DNA of 41,333 nt from Pseudomonadota bacterium (GCA_947490265.1 CANLGQ010000004.1:1-41333); one strand, 5' to 3'. Counted from the stretch's first letter, positions 23,915-32,356 are shown. The notes: generated from the sequence alone by a model not told the origin. Made by a program: numbers and translations.

Positions 23915-25027
23915 ATGAACACCTTCGGACGCGCCTTCCGGGTCACGACCTTCGGGGAGAGCCACGGTCCGGCGCTGGGCGTGGTGATCGATGGCTGTCC
24001 CCCCGGGATCCTGCTCGATTTCCCAGAGATTCAGGCCGATCTCGACCGCCGCCGCCCCGGCACGTCGAAGTGGGTATCGGCCCGGAAGGAAGCCGATCGG
24101 GTGGAGTGGCTCTCCGGGTTGCTCGACGGCCGCACCCTCGGCACGCCGATCGCGGGGATCGTCCGAACCGAGGACGCCGATCCAGCCGCGTATGATGACC
24201 TGAAAGACGCGTACCGCCCCAGCCACGCCGACTTCGCGTTCGACGCCAAGTATGGCCTGCGCGCGTGGGCCGGAGGCGGGCGGGCGAGCGCGCGGGAGAC
24301 GGTGTCGCGCGTCGCCGCGGGGGCGGTGGCCCGGCAGGTGCTGGCGACGCTCGGGCCGGTGGAGGTGGTGGCCTGGGTGGACCGGGTGGGCGACCTGGCC
24401 TCGGCAAACGTGGATCCGGCGCGGGTGACCGCCGCGGGGGTCGACGGGTCCCCAGTTCGATGCCCCGATCTCGCCGCGAGCGCGGCGTTCGAGGCGCGGA
24501 TCGCCGCGGCGAGGAAGGCCGGCGACACGGTGGGCGGGGTGATCCGGGCGGTCGCGCGCGGGGTGCCGGCCGGCCTCGGCGAGCCGGTGTTCGACAAGCT
24601 CGACGCCGACCTCGCCAAGGCGATGATCAGCCTTCCCGCTGCCAAAGGCTTCGAATCGGGCTCGGGGTACGCCGGGGCGCGCCTGACCGGCACCCAGCAC
24701 AACGACGCCTATGTGCCGGACGAAACGGCCGGGATCGCGCTGGCGACCAACCGGTCGGGCGGGATCCAGGGCGGGATCAGCGTGGGGGCCCCGATCGAGA
24801 TCTCGGTGGCCTTCAAGCCGGTCGCGACCGTATTCCACGATCAGGAAACGGTGGATTCCCATGGTCGTCCGACCGTTCTTCGGATGCGAGGGCGACACGA
24901 CCCGTGCGTTCTCCCTCGCGCAGTGCCTCTGGTGGAGGCCATGATGTGTCTGGTCCTGCTCGACCACTGGCTGCGCTGGCGCGGTCAGGTGGGGCGCCCG
25001 CCCCCCATTCCCCGGGAAACGACGTGA
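23915..25027 (+). CDS. aroC: chorismate synthase
   Basis: 370 residues, last step of the shikimate pathway (EPSP to chorismate, needs reduced FMN). The start MNTFGRAFRVTTFGESHGPA contains the FGESHG signature; further family blocks are RRRPGTSKWVSARKEADRV, TPIAGIVRTEDADP, YRPSHADFAFDAKYG, WAGGGRASARETVSRVAAGA, GSGYAGARLTGTQHND, RSGGIQGGISVGAPIEI and RGRHDPCVLPRAVPLVEAM. The frame is open further upstream, but homology begins at ATG 23915. No good ribosome site is visible. It is divergent from psd, with 55 bases between the starts, and its stop overlaps the next gene's GTG. Confidence 0.96.
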   Translation: MNTFGRAFRVTTFGESHGPALGVVIDGCPPGILLDFPEIQADLDRRRPGTSKWVSARKEADRVEWLSGLLDGRTLGTPIAGIVRTEDADPAAYDDLKDAYRPSHADFAFDAKYGLRAWAGGGRASARETVSRVAAGAVARQVLATLGPVEVVAWVDRVGDLASANVDPARVTAAGVDGSPVRCPDLAASAAFEARIAAARKAGDTVGGVIRAVARGVPAGLGEPVFDKLDADLAKAMISLPAAKGFESGSGYAGARLTGTQHNDAYVPDETAGIALATNRSGGIQGGISVGAPIEISVAFKPVATVFHDQETVDSHGRPTVLRMRGRHDPCVLPRAVPLVEAMMCLVLLDHWLRWRGQVGRPPPIPRETT

Positions 25028-25665
25028 TCCTCTGGTCTCTCCTCGCCTGCCGAAAGCCCGAGCCGGTGTTCATCCCGTCCCCCGACCTCCTGGCCCCGCT
25101 CGAGGAGGTGAACCTTGCCCCGGAAGTCCCCGCCGACGGGGACAACGGGCACCCGGAAGGCGTGACCTTCGCCAGCGGTCAATTCGAGGACGGGATCTAC
25201 TGGGCCCACGCCAAGGCCAACATCGCCGCCCCGGTCAGCACGGTCTGGACGTGTTTTCAAGACCCAGAAACGGTGGTGGATCGCCGCGAAGTGGACGAGT
25301 GGTCGGTGGACTTCGACGTCGAGCCCGAGTTCGATTTCAGCATGACGCTCCACCTGATCGTGGTCGACTTCGTCACGGTCGATTACGACTCGCTGTGGCT
25401 GGAAGAGGCGGTTGAGGGGCCAGAAACTGCCCCCACGCGGGTCGTGGTGACGTGGCAGAAGTCCGACGGGACGAATTTCATCAAGCTCCTCTCGGGATCG
25501 GCCGTCCTCACCGACGATGGCGACGACGTGACGCGCCTCGAGTTGATCGCGTGGCTCGAGGCGTCGTCGCGAGACGAGCAGACGCTGGTGTCCTACCTCG
25601 GCGACCTCGCGGCGAGCGTCACCGCGTGTGCGCACGGCGAGCCGCTGCCGGTCTATCCGCCGTAG
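25024..25665 (+). CDS. START/SRPBCC-like lipoprotein
   Basis: 213 residues from GTG 25024, which overlaps the aroC TGA (GTGA). The N-terminus MILWSLLACRKPEP has a good LLAC lipobox with Cys9, but no basic n-region and only eight residues before the Cys. The mature part looks like a helix-grip (START/SRPBCC) domain: YWAHAKANIAAPVSTVWTCF, FQDPETVVDRREVDEW, and alternating hydrophobic strands (MTLHLIVVDFVTVDYDSLW, TRVVVTWQKSDGTNF), ending in an amphipathic helix (QTLVSYLGDLAASVTACA). Such domains bind lipids or other hydrophobic ligands. The ligand here is unknown. It converges with the ABC exporter gene, overlapping it by 13 bases. Confidence 0.75.
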   Translation: MILWSLLACRKPEPVFIPSPDLLAPLEEVNLAPEVPADGDNGHPEGVTFASGQFEDGIYWAHAKANIAAPVSTVWTCFQDPETVVDRREVDEWSVDFDVEPEFDFSMTLHLIVVDFVTVDYDSLWLEEAVEGPETAPTRVVVTWQKSDGTNFIKLLSGSAVLTDDGDDVTRLELIAWLEASSRDEQTLVSYLGDLAASVTACAHGEPLPVYPP

Positions 25666-27302
25666 AGCTGGCGATACGCCGGATCGGCGAGGAGTTCGGC
25701 GTGGGTGCCGGCGCCGGCGACTCTCCCCCTGACCAGGAAGATCACCCGGTCCGCACGCGCCAGGACGCTCGGGCGGTGGGTCGCGACCACGATCGCCGCC
25801 TCGGGGTGGGCCTGCCCGACCGCCGCCCACAACCGGGCTTCGGTGTCGGCGTCGAGGGCGTTGGTCGCGTCGTCGACCACCAGCACCGCGGGCCGACCGG
25901 CGAGCGCGCGGGCGAGGGCGAGCCGCTGGGCCTGCCCACCCGAGAGCCGCTGCCCGCGATCCCCGGCTCGAACCTCCGGATCCATCGCGAGCTGGCTGGT
26001 CGCCAACGCCCCGTCGACGTCGACCGCGCGGCCGAGCGCCACGTTTTCCCTCAGGGTCACCGACAGGGTGATCGGATCCTGGGGTACATACGCCAGGGAT
26101 CGCCCGCGCTCGGCGTTCCCGAGCAGGGCGATCGGCACGCCCCCGAACCGGATCTCGCCCCGCGCGGCGCGCTGTCCCACCAGGGCCTGGACCAACGTGG
26201 TCTTCCCGCTCCCCACCGGCCCCGCGATCGCGAGCTTTTCCCCGGGCCGCACGCTGAGGTCGACCCCCTCGACGACCGACCGCCCGTCGCGGTCCACCCC
26301 GACGGCCACCGCGGTCAGCACCGGCGACCCCTGAAGGACCGCCGACCGCGGACGGTGCGGCGCCGCCAGCACCGCCTCGACCCGCGTGAGCGCGGCGGCG
26401 GCCAGCGGAGCGCGGGAGAGCAGGATCCCGAGGTCGAACATCGGGAAGACCAACGCCGCAAGCCAGCCCTCCACCGCGATCCAGCTCCCGAGGGAGAGCT
26501 CGCCGCGGATCACGGCCGCCCCGCCGAACGCGACCAGCCCCAGCATCGCCAACGTGGCGCCCGAGCCGAACAGCACCTGCACGCCCTGCTGTAGCAAGGC
26601 CAGCCGCACCTCCGCGGTTCGCTGGGCCGCCGACACCGCGAGGAAGGCCGCCGAACGGCTCGCCCCGAGTCCGCTCGCCGCGACGACCCGGATCGCCCCG
26701 AAGGTGGTCGCAATCTCCTCGTTCGAGCGGGAGATCGCAGCCTGAACCTCGGCGGCCGCGACCGCGAGTCGGCCCTGGGCGAACCACTGACCGAGCGCGA
26801 GCAGCGGCAGGGGGGCCAGCGCGACCGGGGCGAGCGTCGGCGCCACCCAGGCGATCCCGGCGGTCGCGGCAATCACCACTAAAACCGCCTCGAAGGCCCT
26901 GAACACACCGGAGCACAGCAGCCATGAGACCTTGTCGCCGGTGTCGTCGTGCAGGCGGGTGAGGAGATCGCCGATCGACCAGCCGGCGAGTTGCTCCGGC
27001 GTGAGGCCAGCGAGGTGCCGAACGAGGATCCGCCGGCAGATCTCGGAGAGTCGCGCGTTCGTCCAGGAGCGCGCCCCCTGCAGGAAGAAGTACGCGACAA
27101 CCTGGGCACCGCCCAGCGCGACCATCTCGAGCGCGGTCTGCGACAGGCTGCCCGGATCGGTGCGGATCGCGTCGATCAGCGCCCGCCAAAGGAGCGGTTG
27201 GGACACGAGGAGCGCGGTGGAGACGAACGACCACCCGACGATCCAGCCCAGCGCGAGCCGCTCCTCTCCGTACAGGCGCACGAGCCAGCGAAGCAGGATC
27301 AC
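25653..27302 (-). CDS. ABC exporter half-transporter with degenerate Walker B
   Basis: 549 residues: an N-terminal membrane domain with about six helices (1-310) and a C-terminal ATPase. Walker A is AGPVGSGKTT (Lys367), the Q loop is VPQDP, the signature LSGGQAQRLALARAL is intact (453-457), the switch His is in ATHRP (about 509). Walker B reads LVVDDAT: the catalytic Glu is replaced by Asp478. That substitution marks the non-catalytic subunit of heterodimeric type IV exporters such as TM287/288 or BmrCD. GTG 27302 overlaps the stop of the partner gene (GTGA). The substrate cannot be told; lipid or drug export are usual. Confidence 0.88.
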   Translation of the reverse strand: MILLRWLVRLYGEERLALGWIVGWSFVSTALLVSQPLLWRALIDAIRTDPGSLSQTALEMVALGGAQVVAYFFLQGARSWTNARLSEICRRILVRHLAGLTPEQLAGWSIGDLLTRLHDDTGDKVSWLLCSGVFRAFEAVLVVIAATAGIAWVAPTLAPVALAPLPLLALGQWFAQGRLAVAAAEVQAAISRSNEEIATTFGAIRVVAASGLGASRSAAFLAVSAAQRTAEVRLALLQQGVQVLFGSGATLAMLGLVAFGGAAVIRGELSLGSWIAVEGWLAALVFPMFDLGILLSRAPLAAAALTRVEAVLAAPHRPRSAVLQGSPVLTAVAVGVDRDGRSVVEGVDLSVRPGEKLAIAGPVGSGKTTLVQALVGQRAARGEIRFGGVPIALLGNAERGRSLAYVPQDPITLSVTLRENVALGRAVDVDGALATSQLAMDPEVRAGDRGQRLSGGQAQRLALARALAGRPAVLVVDDATNALDADTEARLWAAVGQAHPEAAIVVATHRPSVLARADRVIFLVRGRVAGAGTHAELLADPAYRQLYGG

Positions 27303-28924
27303 GGCGCGACCCGCCCGCCGGCGATCACCACCACCCGATCGGCGTGGGCCAGCGCGCCAGGCCGGTGGGCGATCGCCAAGGTGGTCCGCCCCCCGGCGAC
27401 CTCCTGCAACACCGCCGCCAACCGCGCCTCTGCCCCGGGATCCACCGCCGCGGTGGCCTCGTCGAGCACCAGGATCCGCGGATCGCCGACCAACGCCCGC
27501 GCCACGGTCAAGAGCTGCCGTTCCCCGCGGGACAACTCGGTCGCCGACCGATCGAGGGCGACCGGCAGACCCACCCGCACGAGCGCGCGGGCGGCCGCCT
27601 CCGCATCGCCCCCCAGGTTCTCGAGCACCGTCCCCGGAAAGACCACCACGTCCTGCGGCACGTAGCCCACGCTTCGCCGAAGATCGGCGAGCGCGAGCCG
27701 GTCGACCGGGCACCCGTCGATCGTCACCCGGCCCCGATCTGGGTCGCGAAACCGCAGCAGCAGGCTCGCGAGCGTGCTCTTCCCGGCCCCGGTCGCCCCG
27801 ACCACCCCGAGGCGCTCTCCCGGCGGCACGACGAGGTCGAGATCGGAAAACACCGGCTGGCCCGGCTCGTAGGCGAACGTCACGCCTTCGAAGCGGATCT
27901 CCCCGGCCCCGGCCGGCCACGGTGCCGGCACCAGGGGATCGCGGATGGTCGGGGTCCGGTCCAGCAGCTCGACCACCCGCGAAGCCGCCACCCGGGCGCG
28001 CTCGAGCGTGGACAGGTGGATCGAGAGCCGCTGGATCGGCGCGAAGAGCTGGCGCACGTAGCCGAGCCCCAGCACGATCATCCCCGGCGTCGCCTCCCCC
28101 CGGGCAACCGCCGCGGCCCCGAGGCCGAGCGTCGCCACCAGGCCGAGGGTGCGCACCGCGGTGAGCGCGTTGAAGTACCACACCGGCTGGAGCTCGGCGT
28201 ACGCGGCCCGCGACCGGACCTCGGCGGCGAGTGACTCCGATCGGTCGGCGGCCCAACCCGTCCGATCCGCGACCCACAGGACCGGCAGCGCGCGAACCAA
28301 CTCGGCGATCCATCCGGTCAGCTCGGCGTTCGCGGTGCGAACGGCCTCGAATCGCGGCGGAGCGAGGCGCCGAAACAGCCAGAGGAGCAGGAGCCACGGG
28401 GGGAGCACGGCGAGGACGACCGGGGCGATGGGCGGAGCTTCGATCGCGAGCACCGCGGCGGTGCCGAAGAGCAAGACGAGGTCGCCCGGAAGGGCCAGGA
28501 GGACCTCGGAGAACAGCACGCGAAGGGCCTCGGTGTCGCCCTGGATCCGCGAGACGAGCTTTCCGGCCGGGTTGTGGTCGTGCCAACCCGCCTCGAACGT
28601 CAACAGGCGATCGAAGAGCCGAACCCGCACGTCGGCCAGGGCGAGCTGGGCTGCGGTCTCGAGCTGAGCGCGCGCCACCCACGTCGCGAGCAGGCCCCCC
28701 AGGACCACCGCGAGGATCGCGATCGCCCGGCGCTCCAGCCCGGCGAGGTCCCCCGCCGGGACGTCGACGTCGATCGCCTGGGCCACGAGCCACGGCCCGG
28801 TCAGGGCCAGACCGCTGGCCAGGAGCGAGGCAGTCGCGCCGGTGATCACCCGGGGGAGGTGGGATCGGAACGCGGTGGCAAGACGGACCAGCGGAGACAC
28901 GGCTCCCTGGTAACCGAACCGCAC
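27299..28924 (-). CDS. ABC exporter half-transporter, catalytic partner
   Basis: 541 residues: six-helix membrane domain (about 1-320) and ATPase. Walker A is VGATGAGKSTL (Lys382), Walker B ILVLDEAT keeps the catalytic Glu489, the switch His is in AIAHRP (about 520). The signature is LSRGERQ instead of LSGGQ (464-468). In a heterodimer this altered signature would face the other subunit's Asp-containing Walker B, giving one degenerate and one good ATP site, the known asymmetric arrangement. The protein ends at GGRVAP, without the usual 20-30 residue GTHxELL tail. The start is GTG 28924, 16 bases after infA; GTG 28900 is a weaker alternative. Confidence 0.88.
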   Translation of the reverse strand: MRFGYQGAVSPLVRLATAFRSHLPRVITGATASLLASGLALTGPWLVAQAIDVDVPAGDLAGLERRAIAILAVVLGGLLATWVARAQLETAAQLALADVRVRLFDRLLTFEAGWHDHNPAGKLVSRIQGDTEALRVLFSEVLLALPGDLVLLFGTAAVLAIEAPPIAPVVLAVLPPWLLLLWLFRRLAPPRFEAVRTANAELTGWIAELVRALPVLWVADRTGWAADRSESLAAEVRSRAAYAELQPVWYFNALTAVRTLGLVATLGLGAAAVARGEATPGMIVLGLGYVRQLFAPIQRLSIHLSTLERARVAASRVVELLDRTPTIRDPLVPAPWPAGAGEIRFEGVTFAYEPGQPVFSDLDLVVPPGERLGVVGATGAGKSTLASLLLRFRDPDRGRVTIDGCPVDRLALADLRRSVGYVPQDVVVFPGTVLENLGGDAEAAARALVRVGLPVALDRSATELSRGERQLLTVARALVGDPRILVLDEATAAVDPGAEARLAAVLQEVAGGRTTLAIAHRPGALAHADRVVVIAGGRVAP

Positions 28925-28940
28925 CCCGGGCCGGAGCGCC

Positions 28941-29159
28941 CTACTTGTGGCGGAAGACGATTCGACCCTTCGTCAGGTCATACGGCGAGACCGCCACCGT
29001 CACCCGATCGCCGAGCACCACCCGGATCCGGTAGCGGCGCAGCTTGCCGGCGAGGTGGGCATGCACCTCGGTGCCCGCATCGGTTTGGACCAGGAAGTGC
29101 CCACCCGGGAACACCTCTTTGATGGCCCCCTCGATTTCGATCAGATCATCGGACGCCAC
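28941..29159 (-). CDS. infA: translation initiation factor IF-1
   Basis: 72 residues, exactly the length of E. coli IF-1, a one-domain OB-fold protein that occupies the ribosomal A site during initiation. Conserved parts are IEIEGAIKEVFPGGHFLVQ, VHAHLAGKLRRYRIRVVLGD and the near-invariant end VSPYDLTKGRIVFRHK. The GTG at 29159 has GGAGG 7 bases upstream and gives the right N-terminus; the gene overlaps tgt by 14 bases. IF-1 is normally found with ribosomal protein genes or alone, so its place between tgt and an ABC exporter is unusual. A second infA elsewhere in the genome cannot be excluded. Confidence 0.93.
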   Translation of the reverse strand: MASDDLIEIEGAIKEVFPGGHFLVQTDAGTEVHAHLAGKLRRYRIRVVLGDRVTVAVSPYDLTKGRIVFRHK

Positions 29160-30354
29160 GCGTGCCCCTCCGGGCCGACCGCTTAACCTCTTTCGGGGGT
29201 GCCGCCAGCATTGGGCCGGCTTCTCCCTCGTCCGGCGGCTCCTCCTCCACCGGCCCCGGCGGGTAGGCCTCGCGGACGCTCTGCCGGAAGGCCTCGAACG
29301 TCCCATCGAGGATCGACGCGCGCATCGCGGCCATGAACTGGTGGAACCAGGCGATGTTGTGGATCGAGGCGAGCGACGCCGCGAGGATCTCCCCCACCCG
29401 GAACAGGTGGTGCAGGTAGGCTCGAGTGAAGTTCTGGCAGGTGTAGCAGGTGCAGGCGGTGTCGATCGGGTACATATCCGAGCGAAAGCGCCGATCGGTG
29501 AGTCGGATCCGTCCCCGCCAGCCGTAGACCACCCCCGACCGGGCGTGGCGGGTCTGGATCACGCAGTCGAACATATCGATCCCGCGGGCGACCCCCTCGA
29601 CCAGATCGAGGGGCTTGCCGACCCCCATGAGATACCGCGGGTGGATTGCGGACATATGCGGGGTGGTCTGGTCGAGCACCTCGCACATCTTGTCGTGACC
29701 CTCCCCCACCGACAGGCCGCCGATGGCATAGCCGTCAAAACCGATCTCCTGGACGGCCTCCGCCGAGCGCTTTCGGAGGTCTCCCCAGAAGCCGCCCTGG
29801 ACAATGCCGAACAGGGCTTGGTCCGGCCGTTCGTGGGCGGCCTTGCTCCGCGCCTCCCAGCGGTGGGTGCGCGCGAGGGAGAGCTCAGCGGCGGCGCGGT
29901 CGACCCCGAACGGCAGGCACTCGTCGAACACCATGGCGATGTCGGCCCCGAGGGCCTGTTGGATCGCCATCGAGCGCTCGGGCGACAGGAAGGTCGGCTG
30001 GCCATCGACCTCGTAGGCGAACCGCACCCCCTCCTCGGTGACCTCTTTGTCGAGCGAGAACACCTGGAAGCCCCCGGAGTCGGTGAGCATCGGCATGTCG
30101 ACCGCCATGAAGCGGTGAAGCCCACCGTGCTTCTCGACGAGCTTCTCTCCGGGGCGTTGGCTCAAGTGGTAGGTGTTCGCGAGCAGGATCTGAGTCCCGG
30201 TCGCCGCCAAATGAAGCGGGCTGACCGAGCGGACCGCCCCCTGGGTGCCGACCGGCATGTACAGCGGCGTGCGCACCGTGCCGTGGGGCAGGGAAAACGT
30301 GGCGGCCCGGGCGGCCCCGACCGTAGCCTCGAGTTCGAACGAAACGGGGCGCAA
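29146..30354 (-). CDS. tgt: tRNA-guanine transglycosylase
   Basis: 402 residues. Exchanges G34 for preQ1 in tRNAs with GUN anticodons on the way to queuosine. Key residues are visible: TDSGGFQVFS (Asp92), MVFDECLPFG (substrate Asp and Cys), GLFGIVQGG-like ALFGIVQGGFWGDLR, GYAIGGLSVGE, the nucleophile Asp264 in MFDCVIQTRHARSG (usual form DCVxPTR; here IQTR), and the zinc site C301-x-C303-x2-C306 with His332 (DTACTCYTCQNF, SIHNIAWF). A Pro/Glu/Arg-rich 35-residue tail follows the normal end. The start is TTG at 30354, directly after the TGA of the upstream gene, with GGGAGG 4-5 bases before it. Confidence 0.94.
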   Translation of the reverse strand: MRPVSFELEATVGAARAATFSLPHGTVRTPLYMPVGTQGAVRSVSPLHLAATGTQILLANTYHLSQRPGEKLVEKHGGLHRFMAVDMPMLTDSGGFQVFSLDKEVTEEGVRFAYEVDGQPTFLSPERSMAIQQALGADIAMVFDECLPFGVDRAAAELSLARTHRWEARSKAAHERPDQALFGIVQGGFWGDLRKRSAEAVQEIGFDGYAIGGLSVGEGHDKMCEVLDQTTPHMSAIHPRYLMGVGKPLDLVEGVARGIDMFDCVIQTRHARSGVVYGWRGRIRLTDRRFRSDMYPIDTACTCYTCQNFTRAYLHHLFRVGEILAASLASIHNIAWFHQFMAAMRASILDGTFEAFRQSVREAYPPGPVEEEPPDEGEAGPMLAAPPKEVKRSARRGTRGVR

Positions 30355-31740
30355 TCAGCCTCCCTGACGAGTGAGAGCGAGGTTTTCCCACGCGCGCGCG
30401 AGTAGCCGGTCGGCCGTCGTCGCGCTGTCCGCCACCCCGAGCACCGCGCTGACCCCGGCCAGGCGGGGATCGGTGGACAACACGCCGTTCAAGCTCTCGA
30501 TGCCCCGCGTGACGCCGCTCCGCGCCTCGTCGGCCCGGCACTTCGGCAGCCCCACGACGTACAGCGATGGCGTGACCCGCCCCACGACATCGAGGCGGCG
30601 CACCATGCGCCGCAAGGCGGCGGCGGTCGCGCGATGGACGGCGGCCTCCGCGGCGAGACTGGACGACCCCGCGCGCAGATCCCCGAATCCGTCGAGGTGG
30701 ACGAGGCCCACCGACAGCGGCGTGTTGGTGCGGCGCCCCCAGGCCAGCCAGTCGTCGATGGCCCGCAAGGAAGCCGGACGATTTGCCAGTCCAGTAAGCG
30801 GGTCGTGATCCATGCTGACCGACCGGACCCGGTGGAGCCAAGACCGCAGCCGGCGGGTGATGAGGTCGAGCGGCGCGTCGGGGGGGAGGACCTGGTCGGC
30901 GCCGGCGACCGGCTCGTTCGACAGCGCCAACACCGCGGTGCGGTTCCAGCCCGGGTGGGCCCGGAGCGCCCGAAGCAGCCGAGCTGCGTCGCGCCCGGTT
31001 ACGACCGCGGCGTCGGGCGACCACGTCTCGACGAGCTCGGTGGGCGGGATCACCCGGATCCCGTCGGCGGCGAGCGCCGCCCCGAGGCCGTCCTCCTCGC
31101 CGAGCACCGCCGCCACCGGCGGTTCGGCCCGCTGCCAGGCCAACCAGCGCGCCTGGTCGAGCGCGGCCTCGAGGTCGAGCGGCCCGAGCAGGTAGGCCTG
31201 AGCCCCGGCCTCCACGGCGGCCGCACGCACCGCCCAGGAGTCGGACTCCCCCCACGCGATCACCGGGGCGCCCGCCCCACTCCAGTGCGCGATCGCCGCC
31301 GCATCCGACGCCGGCAGCACCACGACCGAGGGCACCTCCAGGCTGTCCCCGGCCTGTTCTGCGCTCGCAAAGCCGAGAACGCGCTCAGCGGTGTTCTGGG
31401 CGGCCGCCTCCAGCCCCTCGAGCAGCTTCGGAGGCACCACGACGAACGCGGGTCCGAACGGATCGGCCTCCGGCGACGCCCGCACGACCCGAGCGATGCC
31501 CTGCAGCGCCCGGCGCCAACCCGTCGCGGGCGCCAGGGCGATCGCCCGCCTCGCTTCGCCGGCCACGGCATCCAGGCCCAACCGCTCGGCGGTATCCCCC
31601 ATCCTTCGCAGCTCGAACGCCGCGGCCTCCGCGACGTCGGCGTCAGGGGTCTCGCCGACGAGGGCCAGGATCTCGCCGAGCTGCGGACCGATCTGCACCA
31701 GGAAACTGGCCCGGTGCCGGTTGGCCCTGTCGCGCCGCAT
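30355..31740 (-). CDS. degenerate HPt-REC-REC-GGDEF scaffold protein
   Basis: 461 residues, no membrane segment or signal peptide. The last 150 residues are a GGDEF domain by fold: DHDPLTGLANRPASLRAIDD and VGLVHLDGFGDLR are typical, but the active-site GGDEF loop reads VTPSLYVV, so no cyclase activity is expected. Before it lie two receiver-like halves (ending AGAQAYLLGPLD and GADQVLPPDAPLD) in which the phospho-accepting Asp and the conserved Lys are missing. The first 75 residues resemble an HPt helix bundle (AFELRRMGDTAERLGLDAVA) without the phospho-His. GGGAGG lies 7 bases before ATG 31740. It heads the run with tgt, infA and the ABC exporter. A binding or scaffold role is inferred. Confidence 0.75.
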   Translation of the reverse strand: MRRDRANRHRASFLVQIGPQLGEILALVGETPDADVAEAAAFELRRMGDTAERLGLDAVAGEARRAIALAPATGWRRALQGIARVVRASPEADPFGPAFVVVPPKLLEGLEAAAQNTAERVLGFASAEQAGDSLEVPSVVVLPASDAAAIAHWSGAGAPVIAWGESDSWAVRAAAVEAGAQAYLLGPLDLEAALDQARWLAWQRAEPPVAAVLGEEDGLGAALAADGIRVIPPTELVETWSPDAAVVTGRDAARLLRALRAHPGWNRTAVLALSNEPVAGADQVLPPDAPLDLITRRLRSWLHRVRSVSMDHDPLTGLANRPASLRAIDDWLAWGRRTNTPLSVGLVHLDGFGDLRAGSSSLAAEAAVHRATAAALRRMVRRLDVVGRVTPSLYVVGLPKCRADEARSGVTRGIESLNGVLSTDPRLAGVSAVLGVADSATTADRLLARAWENLALTRQGG

Positions 31741-31774
31741 CGGCCCGCCTCCCGGCCGAAGCTACCGCGGCCGG

Positions 31775-31794
31775 CCCCGGTCCGTCCACCGGGG
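31775..31794 (+). other. GC-rich hairpin in the divergent spacer
   Basis: CCCCGGT (31775-31781) and ACCGGGG (31788-31794) form a perfect 7-bp stem with a 6-base loop. It lies between the divergent starts of the scaffold gene and the thioesterase gene, 23 bases before the thioesterase GTG. It may affect mRNA start structure or bind a regulator; no T tract follows. Confidence 0.3.
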
Positions 31795-31817
31795 TACCGG
31801 GCAGGCAGGAGGTGTCG

Positions 31818-32240
31818 GTGTCGATCGAGCGTGACGCGCTGATTGCGTTCTTCCAGAATGGGATCCCGTTCAATGCCTGGCTGGGCATGAAGGTGGAGCG
31901 CTTGGAAGACGGCGAGTGCACGCTCCGCGTCCCCTTTCGCCCGGAGCTGGTGGGCGACCCGCTCCGCCCGGCGCTGCACGGGGGCGTCCTCTCCACGACC
32001 GCCGACGCCGCCGGAGGGCTCGCCGTCTTCAGCAAGGCCATGTCTCTGGAGACACGGGTTTCCACGGTTGATATTCGGGTCGACTACCTGCGGCCCGGCC
32101 GACTCACCGATCTGTGGTGCGACGCGCGCGTCATCCGGCTTGGAAACCGCGTCGCGGTCACGACGATGGTGGTCCGGCAGGAGGGCGACCACGTGGCCGC
32201 TGAGTGCCGGGGGGTCTACAACGTGGTGCGACCCGACTGA
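31818..32240 (+). CDS. hotdog-fold acyl-CoA thioesterase (PaaI-like)
   Basis: 140 residues. Two GTG codons compete for the start: AGGAGG (31807-31812) overlaps the first (31812) but stands 5 bases before the second (31818), so the second is chosen. The hotdog core shows FNAWLGMKVERLEDGECTLR, the catalytic-loop RPALHGGVLSTTADAAGGLA (HGG motif with the downstream Asp), and TVDIRVDYLRPGR, with AECRGVYNVV at the end. Proteins of this family cleave acyl- or aryl-CoA thioesters. The specific acyl group is unknown. It stands 166 bases before clpB and may or may not share its transcript. Confidence 0.85.
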   Translation: MSIERDALIAFFQNGIPFNAWLGMKVERLEDGECTLRVPFRPELVGDPLRPALHGGVLSTTADAAGGLAVFSKAMSLETRVSTVDIRVDYLRPGRLTDLWCDARVIRLGNRVAVTTMVVRQEGDHVAAECRGVYNVVRPD

Positions 32241-32253
32241 TCCGGCCCGCGTC

Positions 32254-32306
32254 CCCCACGTCGACGCTTGCCGATCCGCTCCGCGGTGACCACCCGTGGG
32301 GCAAGC
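32254..32306 (+). other. pair of alternative stems upstream of clpB
   Basis: CCCCACG (32254-32260) can pair with CGTGGGG (32295-32301), and GCTTGCC (32266-32272) with GGCAAGC (32300-32306). The two right arms overlap by two bases, so the stems compete. They follow the thioesterase stop by 14 bases and precede clpB by about 100 bases. They could be a terminator-like structure or a switchable leader; neither stem is followed by a T tract. Confidence 0.35.
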
Positions 32307-32327
32307 ACCGAACGGTTCTGCGCTTAT

Positions 32328-32356
32328 GTTGCGCCCACTGGCTGCAGACCCCATAC
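32328..32356 (+). promoter_or_regulatory. possible heat-shock-type promoter for clpB
   Basis: CCCCATAC at 32349-32356 resembles the sigma32 -10 box CCCCATnT, 50 bases before the clpB ATG. The matching upstream element (GTTGCG at 32328-32333, 15-base spacer) fits CTTGAA in only three of six positions. clpB is often sigma32-controlled, but the match here is weak. No CIRCE element (TTAGCACTC-N9-GAGTGCTAA) is present. Confidence 0.25.

Noticed and set aside
27303-28793. Upstream extension of the ABC exporter frame, giving a product of over 1000 residues
   Set aside because: The extension lies out of frame inside the partner exporter gene, is Arg/Gly-rich and has no homology; GTG 27302 in the GTGA overlap explains the gene.
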